From assembly GCA_045637805.1 (NCBI GenBank), contig JAZUAE010000001.1, positions 1-64,000 on the forward strand: DNA of 64,000 nucleotides, given 5' to 3'. Made by a program: the position numbers and the translations under genes. The notes under the pieces were generated by a model. That model was given only the letters and a program-made list of their open reading frames with translations. It had not been told where the DNA came from and ran no database searches. Shown in pieces: positions 15,837 to 24,064 of this stretch; position 1 is the first letter of the stretch, and the number at the start of each line of letters is the position of its first letter. The stretch is from CAKVLG01 sp045637805. Its GTDB lineage: Bacteria; Bacillota; Clostridia; Christensenellales; UBA1242.

Positions 15837-17017
15837 TTTATTTCACTTCCTTTTGTATGACCGATAAAGTTATAAATTATATCTTTTGCTTTATCTAAAA
15901 CTTTATCTTCATCTATTTCTTTAATAGTATAGATTTTGTCAGAAAAAATCAAGTGATTTCCAAGTTTTACATCAATTTGTCCTACAACAGTATCATTATT
16001 TATAGGAACAGATACTTTACTATTTATTTTATACTCAAATTTCAAATTTTCAATTTCACCATCTTTAAGCGGATAATAAAATTCATTTTTGTTAAGTGTA
16101 TTAATTGACTTAATCTTGCTTGAACCTTCAACAGCAATCGATCCTCGTTCGGATCTATCTAATAGTTTGACTAATTTATATTCACTGAATGCTTTTTCTA
16201 ATAATTGTTCACACTCTTCAAACATAGGATTACAATTTAGCAAACTACATACTACTTGCATTCCATCTTTTGTTGCACTTCCAACAAAACTTCTTCCAGC
16301 TCTGCCTGTATATCCAGTTTTTACACCATCAGCATACTCATAATTTATAAGCAATTTATTTTTGTTTTTTAGCAAACGTTTATTTCCATTTTTATCAAAC
16401 TCTTTGCTTATAACTTTTTCTTTCGTTTTAACAATTTCAGCAAAATTTTTGTTTTTTAATGCATGGCTTGTAATTAAAGCTAAATCGTAAGGAGTTGTAT
16501 AGTGATTTGAATCGTCTAACCCGTGCGGATTTGCAAGACGAGTATTATACACCCCAAGCGTCTTCACATATTCATTTGTGTAATCCAAAAATTGTTGCAC
16601 AGAGCCAAATGCCAGTATAGCCAAAGCAACAGCTGCGTCATTGCCACTTCTCAGCATGAGTCCATACAAAAGTTCTCTAATTGTTAAAGATTCACCTTCC
16701 TCCAAATAAATGCTGGTACCCGGAATTTTTACAGCATCGCGCGGGATTACAGCTTTCTGATCTAAATCTGAAATTTTTGATAAAACACTGATTGCTGTAA
16801 TAATTTTTGTAGTGCTTGCCATAGGCATTTTTTCGTGCATATTTTTGGAGTACAAAACCCTATTCGTACTAGTTTCTAACACACACATTCCTCGTGCTGT
16901 TGTTAAATTCTCACCTTTAGAATATACCACACCGGTTTTAAAAATGCTACTACTAAAAAACGCAAAAACTAATAAAAACATTAATAAAATTGATGTAATT
17001 TTAATTGTTTTTGTCAT
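15833..17017 (-). CDS. D-alanyl-D-alanine carboxypeptidase (DacB/DacF type)
   Basis: A 394-residue serine peptidase of family S11 exported by an N-terminal signal (hydrophobic about residues 8-30). All three active-site motifs are present: STTK (SxxK), SGND (SxN) and KTGYTG (KTG). The C-terminal domain ends with a hydrophobic/amphipathic tail expected to hold it at the membrane. It trims pentapeptides of peptidoglycan. Located just after gerW (17-base overlap), it is probably the sporulation-type DacB that adjusts spore cortex cross-linking, but a vegetative role cannot be excluded. A second paralogue lies at 20197-21360. Confidence 0.92.
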   Translation of the reverse strand: MTKTIKITSILLMFLLVFAFFSSSIFKTGVVYSKGENLTTARGMCVLETSTNRVLYSKNMHEKMPMASTTKIITAISVLSKISDLDQKAVIPRDAVKIPGTSIYLEEGESLTIRELLYGLMLRSGNDAAVALAILAFGSVQQFLDYTNEYVKTLGVYNTRLANPHGLDDSNHYTTPYDLALITSHALKNKNFAEIVKTKEKVISKEFDKNGNKRLLKNKNKLLINYEYADGVKTGYTGRAGRSFVGSATKDGMQVVCSLLNCNPMFEECEQLLEKAFSEYKLVKLLDRSERGSIAVEGSSKIKSINTLNKNEFYYPLKDGEIENLKFEYKINSKVSVPINNDTVVGQIDVKLGNHLIFSDKIYTIKEIDEDKVLDKAKDIIYNFIGHTKGSEIN

Positions 17018-17402
17018 TTTCTTTTTGTTTTCCTTTTTCTATTAAATTTGATAGAAGATCAGGTATTTCACTTACAATCTTCTCAAAAGCAGATTTATCA
17101 TCTACTTTTATGTATTCGATATTGTTTTTAGAATAACAAATAAAACCTATAGGTGAAACACAAACACCTGCACCACTACCACCCGCAAATGGAAAATTCT
17201 CAGTTATTTTTATTTCCTTTTCTTCAGCAGCATACTCACCACCACCAGCAACAAAACCCATTGAAACTTTTGCTATAGGAACTAAAGTTTTTTCACCATC
17301 TATTTTAATAGGATTTCCAACAATGGTGTCAACCTCTATAATATTTTTTAATTTTCCCATTGCACTAGTCATTAAATTTTCTATTCTATTTTGATCACTC
17401 AT
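17001..17402 (-). CDS. ytfJ: GerW/YtfJ family spore protein
   Basis: A 133-residue protein with the family's typical sequence: an N-terminal helix IENLMTSAMGKLKNIIEVDTIVG, then VPIAKVSMGFVAGGGEY and FAGGSGAGVCVSPIGF. In Bacillus subtilis YtfJ (GerW) is made in the forespore under sigma-F and is needed for germination of some spores. It overlaps DUF2953 upstream by 8 bases and the carboxypeptidase downstream, the same ytfI-ytfJ arrangement as in Bacillus. Confidence 0.9.
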   Translation of the reverse strand: MSDQNRIENLMTSAMGKLKNIIEVDTIVGNPIKIDGEKTLVPIAKVSMGFVAGGGEYAAEEKEIKITENFPFAGGSGAGVCVSPIGFICYSKNNIEYIKVDDKSAFEKIVSEIPDLLSNLIEKGKQKENDKNN

Positions 17403-17946
17403 TTTGATTCCTCACTTTTAGTTCAAGTTTTGCTTTAATTAAACATTGAATAACTTTTAACACACTTATCGTAAACCCCGCGTTAATTGTTATCTCAAAA
17501 GCATCCTTATTATAGTTTGGATCAATATCCAAAAATTGATACATACCTTTATACCTAGTTTTAAGCATCACATATATTGTACAAAATATAGATTGAAAAG
17601 ACCCACAAACAATAGCCGTGTTTGCAGCGTTGTATTTGTTTCCAAACTGAATAAACAATTCCATATTTGAAACATTTATTTTTGATAAAATTTTAGTAAA
17701 AACTTTATTTAAATACTCTTCATCGCTATTATTTTTAAATAATAAATCATTATTGTTTTCAAACTCAAGTTTACCGTCCGAAACCCTCATTCTTCCACAT
17801 AGTAGTTTTATAAACGCAACTTTTAATGAATAAAATCCCTTGTTTTCTATTACATTTAAATGTGCTCCAAACTTTACCTTAAAAGGAATGATTAAAAATA
17901 AAAATATTAACAAAAAAATAAACACTACCAGCATAATCAATTTCAT
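17395..17946 (-). CDS. DUF2953 (YtfI-like) membrane-anchored protein
   Basis: A 183-residue protein with one N-terminal membrane helix (about residues 4-22) and a soluble part containing YNAANTAIVCGSFQSIFCT and LDIDPNYNKDAFE, which match the DUF2953 pattern. The function is unknown; genes of this family nearly always precede ytfJ/gerW, as here. ATG 17946 has no Shine-Dalgarno; the sequence GCAAACACTA just before it resembles a forespore sigma-F -10 box, so expression in the forespore is possible but unproven. Confidence 0.8.
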   Translation of the reverse strand: MKLIMLVVFIFLLIFLFLIIPFKVKFGAHLNVIENKGFYSLKVAFIKLLCGRMRVSDGKLEFENNNDLLFKNNSDEEYLNKVFTKILSKINVSNMELFIQFGNKYNAANTAIVCGSFQSIFCTIYVMLKTRYKGMYQFLDIDPNYNKDAFEITINAGFTISVLKVIQCLIKAKLELKVRNQNE

Positions 17947-17979
17947 ACTAATAGTGTTTGCAAATTTTATTATTTTTAT

Positions 17980-18660
17980 CTATACAAATTCTTCATCGCC
18001 AGACAAATCATCATCAGAAGAATCATCAATCATTTCTTCAGCTGCAGCGACAGTTTTTATTCCAAGTTTTTTCTCCATTTCATCTTCAGTTTCCTCTGCA
18101 ATTTTAAAATGGTTATACAAACTATCACCGTTTTCACGTACAACCTTCACTCTTTCTAAAAGTTCATTATAGTCAGGCAATTCATCAATAGAAGAAATAT
18201 TAAAACGCTTCAAAAATTCATCTGTTGTTCCAAAAAGAGTTGGTTTTCCAACAGCATCTTTTCTACCAACTATTGTGATTAAATTATGTTCCATAAGTAT
18301 GCTAATAGCATAATCCGAGCTTACGCCTCTAATTTCTTCAATTTCAAGTCTTGTTATGGGTTGTTTATACGCAATAATAGCCGCTGTTTCAAGAGTAGCT
18401 TTTGATAAATTTCTTTGCCTAATAGGATTTAAAACAATTGCAACCTCGTTTGCATATTTTGAAGAAGTTGAAAATTGTAGTTTATTGTTAAACTCAAGAA
18501 TCGAAATCCCACTAGGATCAGCATATTTTTCTTTTAGCACATCAACTGCCTTGCGAATTTCTTTAGGTTTAACATCTAAAAGCGATGCCATTTCATTAAC
18601 ATCAACAGGGTCTCCAGATACAAACAAAATACTTTCAATAATATTTTCTAAATTATCCAT
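17980..18660 (-). CDS. scpB: Segregation and condensation protein B
   Basis: A 226-residue protein made of winged-helix domains that pairs with ScpA and Smc in the bacterial condensin. Typical segments: IIESILFVSGDPV at the start, LSKATLETAAIIAYKQPITRLEIEEIRGV in the centre (family hallmark, here quoted in part as AAIIAYKQPITR), and GRKDAVGKPTLFGTTDEFL. The acidic C-terminal tail (DDSSDDDLSGDEE) is usual. It overlaps scpA by 8 bases. Confidence 0.95.
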   Translation of the reverse strand: MDNLENIIESILFVSGDPVDVNEMASLLDVKPKEIRKAVDVLKEKYADPSGISILEFNNKLQFSTSSKYANEVAIVLNPIRQRNLSKATLETAAIIAYKQPITRLEIEEIRGVSSDYAISILMEHNLITIVGRKDAVGKPTLFGTTDEFLKRFNISSIDELPDYNELLERVKVVRENGDSLYNHFKIAEETEDEMEKKLGIKTVAAAEEMIDDSSDDDLSGDEEFV

Positions 18661-19423
18661 GAGCTTCCTCCTTTTTTACTATTTCAATATCACCCAACGG
18701 TGCTGGTTGATTTACTATAATCATCTGATTTTTTAAGAGCTCCAAAAGTGCCAAAAAGGTGTTAATAATCTCACTTTTTGAATAATCCTCATCAAACAAT
18801 TCACTAAACATAAATCTCTTCTTTTTAAGCAATCCATCTTTAATTTGAGCAATCTTTTGAGCAACAGTAAACCTGTCTTTTACAATTTTCTTTTCCTGTA
18901 TTTCCTCAGACTTAGCACTAACTTTATGCATGAGCATTGAAAAAGCATCTATTAATTTTTCAAAAGATAGATCACCTAATTCATATCTAAAACCACTAGC
19001 GGCTTTTTCAGGTTCTTTGAAAAATTTATCAACATCTTCAATTTGTTTTAGTTTTTCACTAGCCTCTTTGAAAATTTTATATTCCTCGAGTTGACGAATA
19101 AGTTTTTGTTCAGGATCTTCAGCATTTTCATCTATAATTTCAGGCTTTGGTAACAATTTTTTAGATTTTATTTCAATCAAAGTTGCAGCCATATCTATAA
19201 AATCAGAAGCTTTCTCAACATCAAGGTTTTCAATATCTTTCATTATTTCTAAATACTGCTCAGTTATTTTTGAAATAAAGATTTCATGTATGTCTATTTT
19301 AGCATTTTTAATTAGTTGCAATAGCAAATCAAGCGGACCCTCAAACTGATCAAGTTTAACCTTGATTCCAGTCGCGTCAGCCTCATTCAAACTCTCCAAA
19401 TTCTGAATTTCCAACTCGTCCAT
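18653..19423 (-). CDS. scpA: Segregation and condensation protein A (kleisin)
   Basis: A kleisin subunit of about 256 residues that bridges Smc heads. The N-terminal signature KLDQFEGPLDLLLQLIKNAK is clear (within residues about 24-43), followed by DFIDMAATLIEIKSKKLLP and the C-terminal winged helix FLALLELLKNQ. The open frame extends upstream to 19477, but ATG 19423 follows AGGAGA directly after the stop of the M50 gene and is the better start. Confidence 0.94.
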   Translation of the reverse strand: MDELEIQNLESLNEADATGIKVKLDQFEGPLDLLLQLIKNAKIDIHEIFISKITEQYLEIMKDIENLDVEKASDFIDMAATLIEIKSKKLLPKPEIIDENAEDPEQKLIRQLEEYKIFKEASEKLKQIEDVDKFFKEPEKAASGFRYELGDLSFEKLIDAFSMLMHKVSAKSEEIQEKKIVKDRFTVAQKIAQIKDGLLKKKRFMFSELFDEDYSKSEIINTFLALLELLKNQMIIVNQPAPLGDIEIVKKEEAHG

Positions 19424-19430
19424 AAATCTC

Positions 19431-20105
19431 CTATACAAACAATCCAAAGAATCGTTGCCATAACCATAAAACTCCATTAGCTAATGGGTATAACACTAAG
19501 CTAAAATACGATGATAACAAAAAGTAAACTATTATGTACATAAAAAATGAATTTCTCTTCATAAATGATACAAAACTATTACCAGGCTTTGTAACGGCTT
19601 CAATAAATCTAAACCCGTCAAGAGGATATACTGGTAATAAGTTAAACAATGCCAATGAGAAAGATATTATAACGCCATAATTTAAAAACAAATAATACGC
19701 GTACCAAATATAAGAATTTATCGTGGTTGGAACAAATGTAACAAACGCAACATACAAACCACAAAATAATATGCCTTGCAATATATTTGTTAAAATACCA
19801 GCAAGTGAAACTGCAACTTCACTACGTCTTCCATGCTTATAGTTTCTTGGATCAACTGGCACAGGTTTTGCCCAACCAAAACCAAATATTACAAGGAATA
19901 AAAACCCTTTCATGTCAATATGAGCAAATGGTGCTAATGTATATCGTTTTTGATAATAAGCTGTATAATCACCATGCCTTTTTGCAGCAAATGCGTGAGC
20001 AAATTCATGTGCAGGCATAACAATAAATAGCACTGAAAAATAAACAAGAATGCTAAGTAAAACGGTTAAGATATCATTTGAGTTAAATAAATTTAAAAGT
20101 AGCAT
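19431..20105 (-). CDS. Site-2-type M50 metalloprotease (YwhC/SpoIVFB-like)
   Basis: A 224-residue integral membrane protein with five or so hydrophobic segments. HEFAHAF provides the zinc-binding HExxH and NLLPVYPLDGFR the conserved NxxPxxPLDG aspartate ligand. It belongs to the short single-domain M50 group often annotated as site-2 protease family. The natural substrate is unknown. Its position immediately before scpA-scpB is common in Clostridia and Bacilli, so this is a general housekeeping member and not the pro-sigma-K protease. It has a strong promoter of its own. Confidence 0.9.
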   Translation of the reverse strand: MLLLNLFNSNDILTVLLSILVYFSVLFIVMPAHEFAHAFAAKRHGDYTAYYQKRYTLAPFAHIDMKGFLFLVIFGFGWAKPVPVDPRNYKHGRRSEVAVSLAGILTNILQGILFCGLYVAFVTFVPTTINSYIWYAYYLFLNYGVIISFSLALFNLLPVYPLDGFRFIEAVTKPGNSFVSFMKRNSFFMYIIVYFLLSSYFSLVLYPLANGVLWLWQRFFGLFV

Positions 20106-20122
20106 AAATTACTCCATATCAA

Positions 20123-20152
20123 ATTATATCACTAATAATTATTTTAAGTCAA
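20123..20152 (-). promoter_or_regulatory. Sigma-A promoter of the M50-scpA-scpB operon
   Basis: TTGACT (20147-20152) and a perfect TATAAT (20123-20128) with an 18-base spacer on the minus strand, 17 bases before the start codon of the M50 gene. Confidence 0.8.
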
Positions 20153-20174
20153 ATCAATTTATTCCTACAATAAA

Positions 20175-20197
20175 AAAATAGCCATCAAGGCTATTTT
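20175..20197 (-). terminator. Terminator of dacF
   Basis: AAAATAGCC/GGCTATTTT with a five-base loop lies at the stop codon of dacF and is followed by T residues on the minus strand. It isolates the sporulation cluster from the M50-scpAB operon. Confidence 0.85.
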
Positions 20198-21360
20198 TAC
20201 CAGTTTACAATAATTTTATCTAAACAATCTTTAAAAGATACTTTTTCTGCACTTTCTTTTATTATTAAATTAGACTCTGCTACCACTAATCCATTTTCAT
20301 CAATAAGATACACTTTTCCAACAACACCAAATGCAGATATCGGCGCTTTTATATCGTTTAATTTTGTAACTACTTGAACATTAAATTTTTCGCTATTTTT
20401 TTGAAAATTATACAAATTTTCGCTTGAATAAACATCTAAATGTTGCAATTTTGCGTTTTTTACATGAATTTTACATACAGGTATATTTGAAGAAATAATA
20501 AGCTTATTTGAATAATTTGCAAACGCATAATTAAACATTTCCTTTACTTCATTAAATCTAACTTTTGAATCTTCAGCTCCAAGAATGCTAGCGATAATTT
20601 TCATATCTCCCTTTCTAGCACTACCTACAAAACAATATTTGGCAGTGTTTGTATACCCTGTTTTTCCGCCGATCATGTTATCATAAGTTTTTATTAATCT
20701 ATTTGTGTTTACAAGTTCAGTTTTTCTACCGCTTGGGTGCATTAGTTCATCAATCCATACTTTGCAATACTTTTGAAAAATTGCATTATCTACAATTCTT
20801 TTAAATGCCAAAGTTATATCTTTAGCGGTAGAATAAGCATTTAAAGAAGGCAATCCTGTCGCGTTCTCAAACAACGTATTTTTCATACCAATACTTTTTG
20901 CATAATCGTTCATTTTAGCAACGAAACCTTTTTCATTTCCACTCACATGCTCAGCTAAAGCCACCATACTATCATTTGCAGAAGCAATAACAACTGACTT
21001 AATTAAATCTTCCACTTTGTAACTTGCTCCACTATCAAGAAAAGCCGAACTACCACCCACATCAGCAGCAGTCTCACTTACAACCACCTCATCTGTAAGT
21101 AAAATATTTCCTTTATTAATTTCATCAAACAATATGCCAAGACCAACAACTTTTGTCATACTAGCAATGGGTTTTCTTTCATCTGCATTTTTTTCATAAA
21201 TAACCTTGCCTGTGTAATAATCACAAACATATGCAGACGACGATACAATGCCAAAATCATCATCAGTCGCAAATACACAATCTTTTAAATTGATATTGCC
21301 ACAAATAACACTAAAAGTTAATACTAAAAGCAAAGTTAAAATCACAAATTTCTTATTCAT
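20197..21360 (-). CDS. dacF: D-alanyl-D-alanine carboxypeptidase DacF, probably forespore-expressed
   Basis: A 387-residue exported S11 peptidase. The N-terminal signal peptide (about residues 3-22) precedes active-site motifs SMTK (SxxK), SAND (SxN) and KTGYTN (KTG). It modifies peptidoglycan peptides during spore cortex formation. I assign it to DacF because of its place beside spoIIM, the spo0A-like gene and spoIVB, and because a TGAATA-17-GATACTA promoter of the forespore type lies upstream; in Bacillus dacF is a sigma-F gene. GAGAGG precedes the ATG. Confidence 0.9.
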   Translation of the reverse strand: MNKKFVILTLLLVLTFSVICGNINLKDCVFATDDDFGIVSSSAYVCDYYTGKVIYEKNADERKPIASMTKVVGLGILFDEINKGNILLTDEVVVSETAADVGGSSAFLDSGASYKVEDLIKSVVIASANDSMVALAEHVSGNEKGFVAKMNDYAKSIGMKNTLFENATGLPSLNAYSTAKDITLAFKRIVDNAIFQKYCKVWIDELMHPSGRKTELVNTNRLIKTYDNMIGGKTGYTNTAKYCFVGSARKGDMKIIASILGAEDSKVRFNEVKEMFNYAFANYSNKLIISSNIPVCKIHVKNAKLQHLDVYSSENLYNFQKNSEKFNVQVVTKLNDIKAPISAFGVVGKVYLIDENGLVVAESNLIIKESAEKVSFKDCLDKIIVNW

Positions 21361-21379
21361 TTTAAAACCTCTCTACAAT

Positions 21380-21409
21380 TAGTATCTTAAAGTAATAAAA
21401 ATTTATTCA
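21380..21409 (-). promoter_or_regulatory. Predicted sigma-F/sigma-G promoter of dacF
   Basis: TGAATA (21404-21409) and GATACTA (21380-21386) with 17 bases between on the minus strand, one base from the consensus forespore promoter TGAATA-N17-CATACTA. It overlaps the end of spoIIM. Confidence 0.55.
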
Positions 21410-22033
21410 TTAAAAACTCACTAAAATAAAACTTTTAATAATTAATGGTAAAATCACCGAACTGATTAAACAAATAACAAAAGTCACAATTATAGAGAAA
21501 ACGACTGGCGAATAAAAATTAATATATTTACAGGAGTCCCCAAATTTCATTTTAAATTTATGCGCGACCATAACCCGAGACACACACGTGCCGCAGAAAA
21601 ATGCCATTACAAGCAAATTAATCAAATTGATAGGTATAATAAGTAATAAGCTATTTATAACACCACTAATTCCATATAAATCAATCACTGCGAAGCAAGA
21701 TAAAACTAAAAGCAAACATTGATATCCCATTATTATAATAGAAATAGTTGTAGTATATACAGACAAACTAGTAACAAATATAATAAACATAAACAACAAT
21801 AAACTCAGTAGTCTTGAAAAAAATATTGAAGACAGTTCCGCGCTACCATTTATATATTCAAACAAATTCTTATCGGTTGAAGATAAAAGGTCAACGTAGT
21901 CATTTCCGGAAAAAGCTAATATAAAACCAAAAATTACACCAACTATCATAATAAAAGCAATTAAAAAATACACCCAAAAATTGTTTTTGAGATGTATCTT
22001 TAAATCATATTTGTATCTATCAAAAATCGTCAT
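21410..22033 (-). CDS. spoIIM: Stage II sporulation protein M
   Basis: A 207-residue membrane protein with about five transmembrane helices, matching SpoIIM in length and in the motif region FLIAFIMIVGVIFGFILAF near the N-terminus. SpoIIM joins SpoIID and SpoIIP in the DMP complex that thins septal peptidoglycan and drives engulfment. Its position between dacF and spo0A/spoIVB supports the call. ATG 22033 has no Shine-Dalgarno, and a sigma-E-like -10 box ends five bases before it, so the message may be leaderless. Confidence 0.82.
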   Translation of the reverse strand: MTIFDRYKYDLKIHLKNNFWVYFLIAFIMIVGVIFGFILAFSGNDYVDLLSSTDKNLFEYINGSAELSSIFFSRLLSLLLFMFIIFVTSLSVYTTTISIIIMGYQCLLLVLSCFAVIDLYGISGVINSLLLIIPINLINLLVMAFFCGTCVSRVMVAHKFKMKFGDSCKYINFYSPVVFSIIVTFVICLISSVILPLIIKSFILVSF

Positions 22034-22038
22034 ATTAC

Positions 22039-22067
22039 ATTATATGACAAATTTATTTAAAAATTAC
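22039..22067 (-). promoter_or_regulatory. Possible sigma-E promoter of spoIIM
   Basis: CATATAAT (22039-22046 on the minus strand) fits the sigma-E -10 consensus CATACAHT with one change; 14 bases upstream GTAATTT (22061-22067) is only a weak -35. spoIIM is a sigma-E gene in Bacillus. Confidence 0.4.
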
Positions 22068-22798
22068 TAAGCATACATGTTTTCTGATAAAAATGTAACA
22101 ATCGATCGTATAAAGCTTGCGTTTGTCGATGTCTGTATTGCATTAATCAATGAGCTATACTTCGTGTCAGTTATTTTATTGCAATCAAAGTCTAAAGTGG
22201 ATTCATTTATAAGCAATCTAATACATCTTTCTATAGAGGATTTTTTCACATTATATTGACTAGCTATGCGTTCATACAATTTTGACATATTACCAAGATA
22301 TTCTTGCTTATTTCTGCACGCTATGGCAATAGCATCTTTTAGATAATCATATCCTTTATATTTTTTCTTAATTTCTATAACATTAAAGAGTTCAGTAATC
22401 TTTTGTGGTGGAACAAAAAAGCCAACATCTTCCTTTGTTCCATACACATTTTTAACTCTATGCAACACATTATAAATTTTCATATTTGCATCAGTTAAAT
22501 TGTATTGATAATCAACATGAGTAAACGATCGTTCAGCATTAGTAAATAAACATATACACATATAAGGTAAAGATCTTTTTACTAAAACTAAACTATCCTG
22601 TAAAATTTCTTGATTCATAAAATTATCATATACAAAAAGTGCATCAATTCTACATTTTTCGTTTTTGATAAAAACATCATCAAAATTAGAAACTACACCC
22701 AAACAATTATAATTACCAGCACTATTAAAATCTTCAAGTCTTTTATCTATAGTATTATTTTCTTTATTCAGTATTAAATAAGTTATCTTATTTTCCAT
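22067..22798 (-). CDS. spo0A: Spo0A-like response regulator with a degenerate receiver domain
   Basis: A 243-residue protein whose C-terminal half (about 140-243) matches the Spo0A DNA-binding domain. KGYDYLKDAI corresponds to the Spo0A GYLYLREAI segment, KLYERIASQYNVKKSSIERCIR to the recognition helix region, and TNASFIRSIVTFL to TNSEFIAMVADKL. The N-terminal half keeps receiver size but not chemistry: the acidic pair is N11-K12, and the phospho-Asp position in the strand DALFVYDN aligns with Y57, with D58 one residue off. Location next to spoIVB is the standard spo0A locus. It has its own promoter and AAAAGGGG before the ATG. It may work without phosphorylation, or another phospho-Spo0A may exist elsewhere. 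Confidence 0.8.
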   Translation of the reverse strand: MENKITYLILNKENNTIDKRLEDFNSAGNYNCLGVVSNFDDVFIKNEKCRIDALFVYDNFMNQEILQDSLVLVKRSLPYMCICLFTNAERSFTHVDYQYNLTDANMKIYNVLHRVKNVYGTKEDVGFFVPPQKITELFNVIEIKKKYKGYDYLKDAIAIACRNKQEYLGNMSKLYERIASQYNVKKSSIERCIRLLINESTLDFDCNKITDTKYSSLINAIQTSTNASFIRSIVTFLSENMYA

Positions 22799-22818
22799 AA
22801 ATTATCCCCTTTTTGAAT

Positions 22819-22860
22819 ATCGACAATATCAATATATCAAAAAGTTTATACAAAAATCAA
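22819..22860 (-). promoter_or_regulatory. Promoter of the spo0A-like gene with a 0A-box-like site
   Basis: TTGATT (22855-22860) and TATATT (22831-22836) with an 18-base spacer on the minus strand. TGTCGAT (22819-22825), one base from the 0A box TGNCGAA, lies near the expected transcription start, consistent with autoregulation but not proof of it. Confidence 0.5.
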
Positions 22861-22896
22861 CTATTTTGTTTCAAAATTTTACAAATCTTTTCAAAA

Positions 22897-24036
22897 TTAA
22901 TTATTTATCATCAAATCTATATATACAGCGAAGCCTTTTGTAGGATCATTTACAAAAACATGTGTCATAGCACCAACTAGTTTATTATCTTGAATTATCG
23001 GACTTCCACTCATTCCCTGCACAATTCCACCAGTTGCAGAAATCAAATCTTCATCAACTATTCTAATTACCATACTTTTTTTATTTAATGTAGATTGATA
23101 ATTTAATTTAACAATTTCTATATCAAAATATTGAGGAGTGGTTGAGTTTATTGTACACAAAATTTGTGCTTTACCTGTCTTTACCTGACCTCGAGAAGCT
23201 GTTTTCATTTTTCTGCCGCTAGTAAATTTATTAGCATCACCATTAAACGTACCAAAAACACCAACTTCACTATTTGTGTCTAACTGCCCTATTGTTTTAC
23301 CATTTTTTAAAAACATTCCTCTGAGCTCCCCAGGGGTCCCACGTTTACCCTTGTTTACGCCCACTATATTGCAGTTGAAAATATTTCCATCTCTCACATT
23401 CATTGCTGATCCTGTATCAATATCGCATACAGGGTGACCAAGTGCACCAAATCTTTTATTATCTTCTCTAATATAAGTCAAAGTTCCAACTCCTGCCGCA
23501 TTATCTCTTATCCACAATCCAAGTTTATATCGTCCTGAAACACTATCTAGTTGTGGTTCAATCTTTGTTGTGTGGATTCTATCACCACGCAAAATTTCTA
23601 CATTTATTATTTTCCCTTTTCTGTCATCGTTATTAATAATACGTTCTATATCATCTGCTGATTTTATTTCTTCACCTGAAATATGTGTAAGAATATCACC
23701 TTCTTTTATATTAGAGTTCTCCGTAGGGTTTTTACTACCACTTGCAGTAATTACATTAGAAATTGCAACAACAATCACACCATTACATGATATTGTAAAA
23801 CCAAGAGGATTGCCACCCACATAAACATCAATCGGATTATATGACTCGTTATCATTGCTAGTCTTCTTTCCTACAAATAAATTTCTAAAAAACTCTTTTA
23901 TACCAGATAGGCTAGTAGCAGAACACTTCACTACTTCAACTGGTTCATTATATATGGGATTTATAATTGGCGAAACAAGCATATAATTTATGCTTAATAA
24001 TAAAGACAACACAAAAAAAACTATTCGCTTAATCAT
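22897..24036 (-). CDS. spoIVB: SpoIVB intramembrane-signalling serine peptidase
   Basis: A protein of about 379 residues of peptidase family S55. It has an N-terminal membrane anchor (RIVFFVLSLLLSINYMLV) and a PDZ domain (NIKEGDILTHISGEEI). The SpoIVB peptidase domain has LGHPVCDIDTG (catalytic His) and GIVQGMSGSPIIQDNKLVGA (catalytic Ser). In Bacillus it is secreted from the forespore and triggers pro-sigma-K processing. The open frame extends to 24111 inside recN; ATG 24036 would place the anchor at the N-terminus. Neither start has a Shine-Dalgarno, so the start is uncertain. Confidence 0.93.
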   Translation of the reverse strand: MIKRIVFFVLSLLLSINYMLVSPIINPIYNEPVEVVKCSATSLSGIKEFFRNLFVGKKTSNDNESYNPIDVYVGGNPLGFTISCNGVIVVAISNVITASGSKNPTENSNIKEGDILTHISGEEIKSADDIERIINNDDRKGKIINVEILRGDRIHTTKIEPQLDSVSGRYKLGLWIRDNAAGVGTLTYIREDNKRFGALGHPVCDIDTGSAMNVRDGNIFNCNIVGVNKGKRGTPGELRGMFLKNGKTIGQLDTNSEVGVFGTFNGDANKFTSGRKMKTASRGQVKTGKAQILCTINSTTPQYFDIEIVKLNYQSTLNKKSMVIRIVDEDLISATGGIVQGMSGSPIIQDNKLVGAMTHVFVNDPTKGFAVYIDLMINN

Positions 24037-24064
24037 AGGAATAGTTTTTGCTAAATTTATACAA

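Noticed and set aside
19431..20105. SpoIVFB, the pro-sigma-K processing protease
   Set aside because: The M50 protein has the right fold, but it lies in front of scpA-scpB under a sigma-A promoter, which is typical of general YwhC-like members; there is no spoIVFA next to it.
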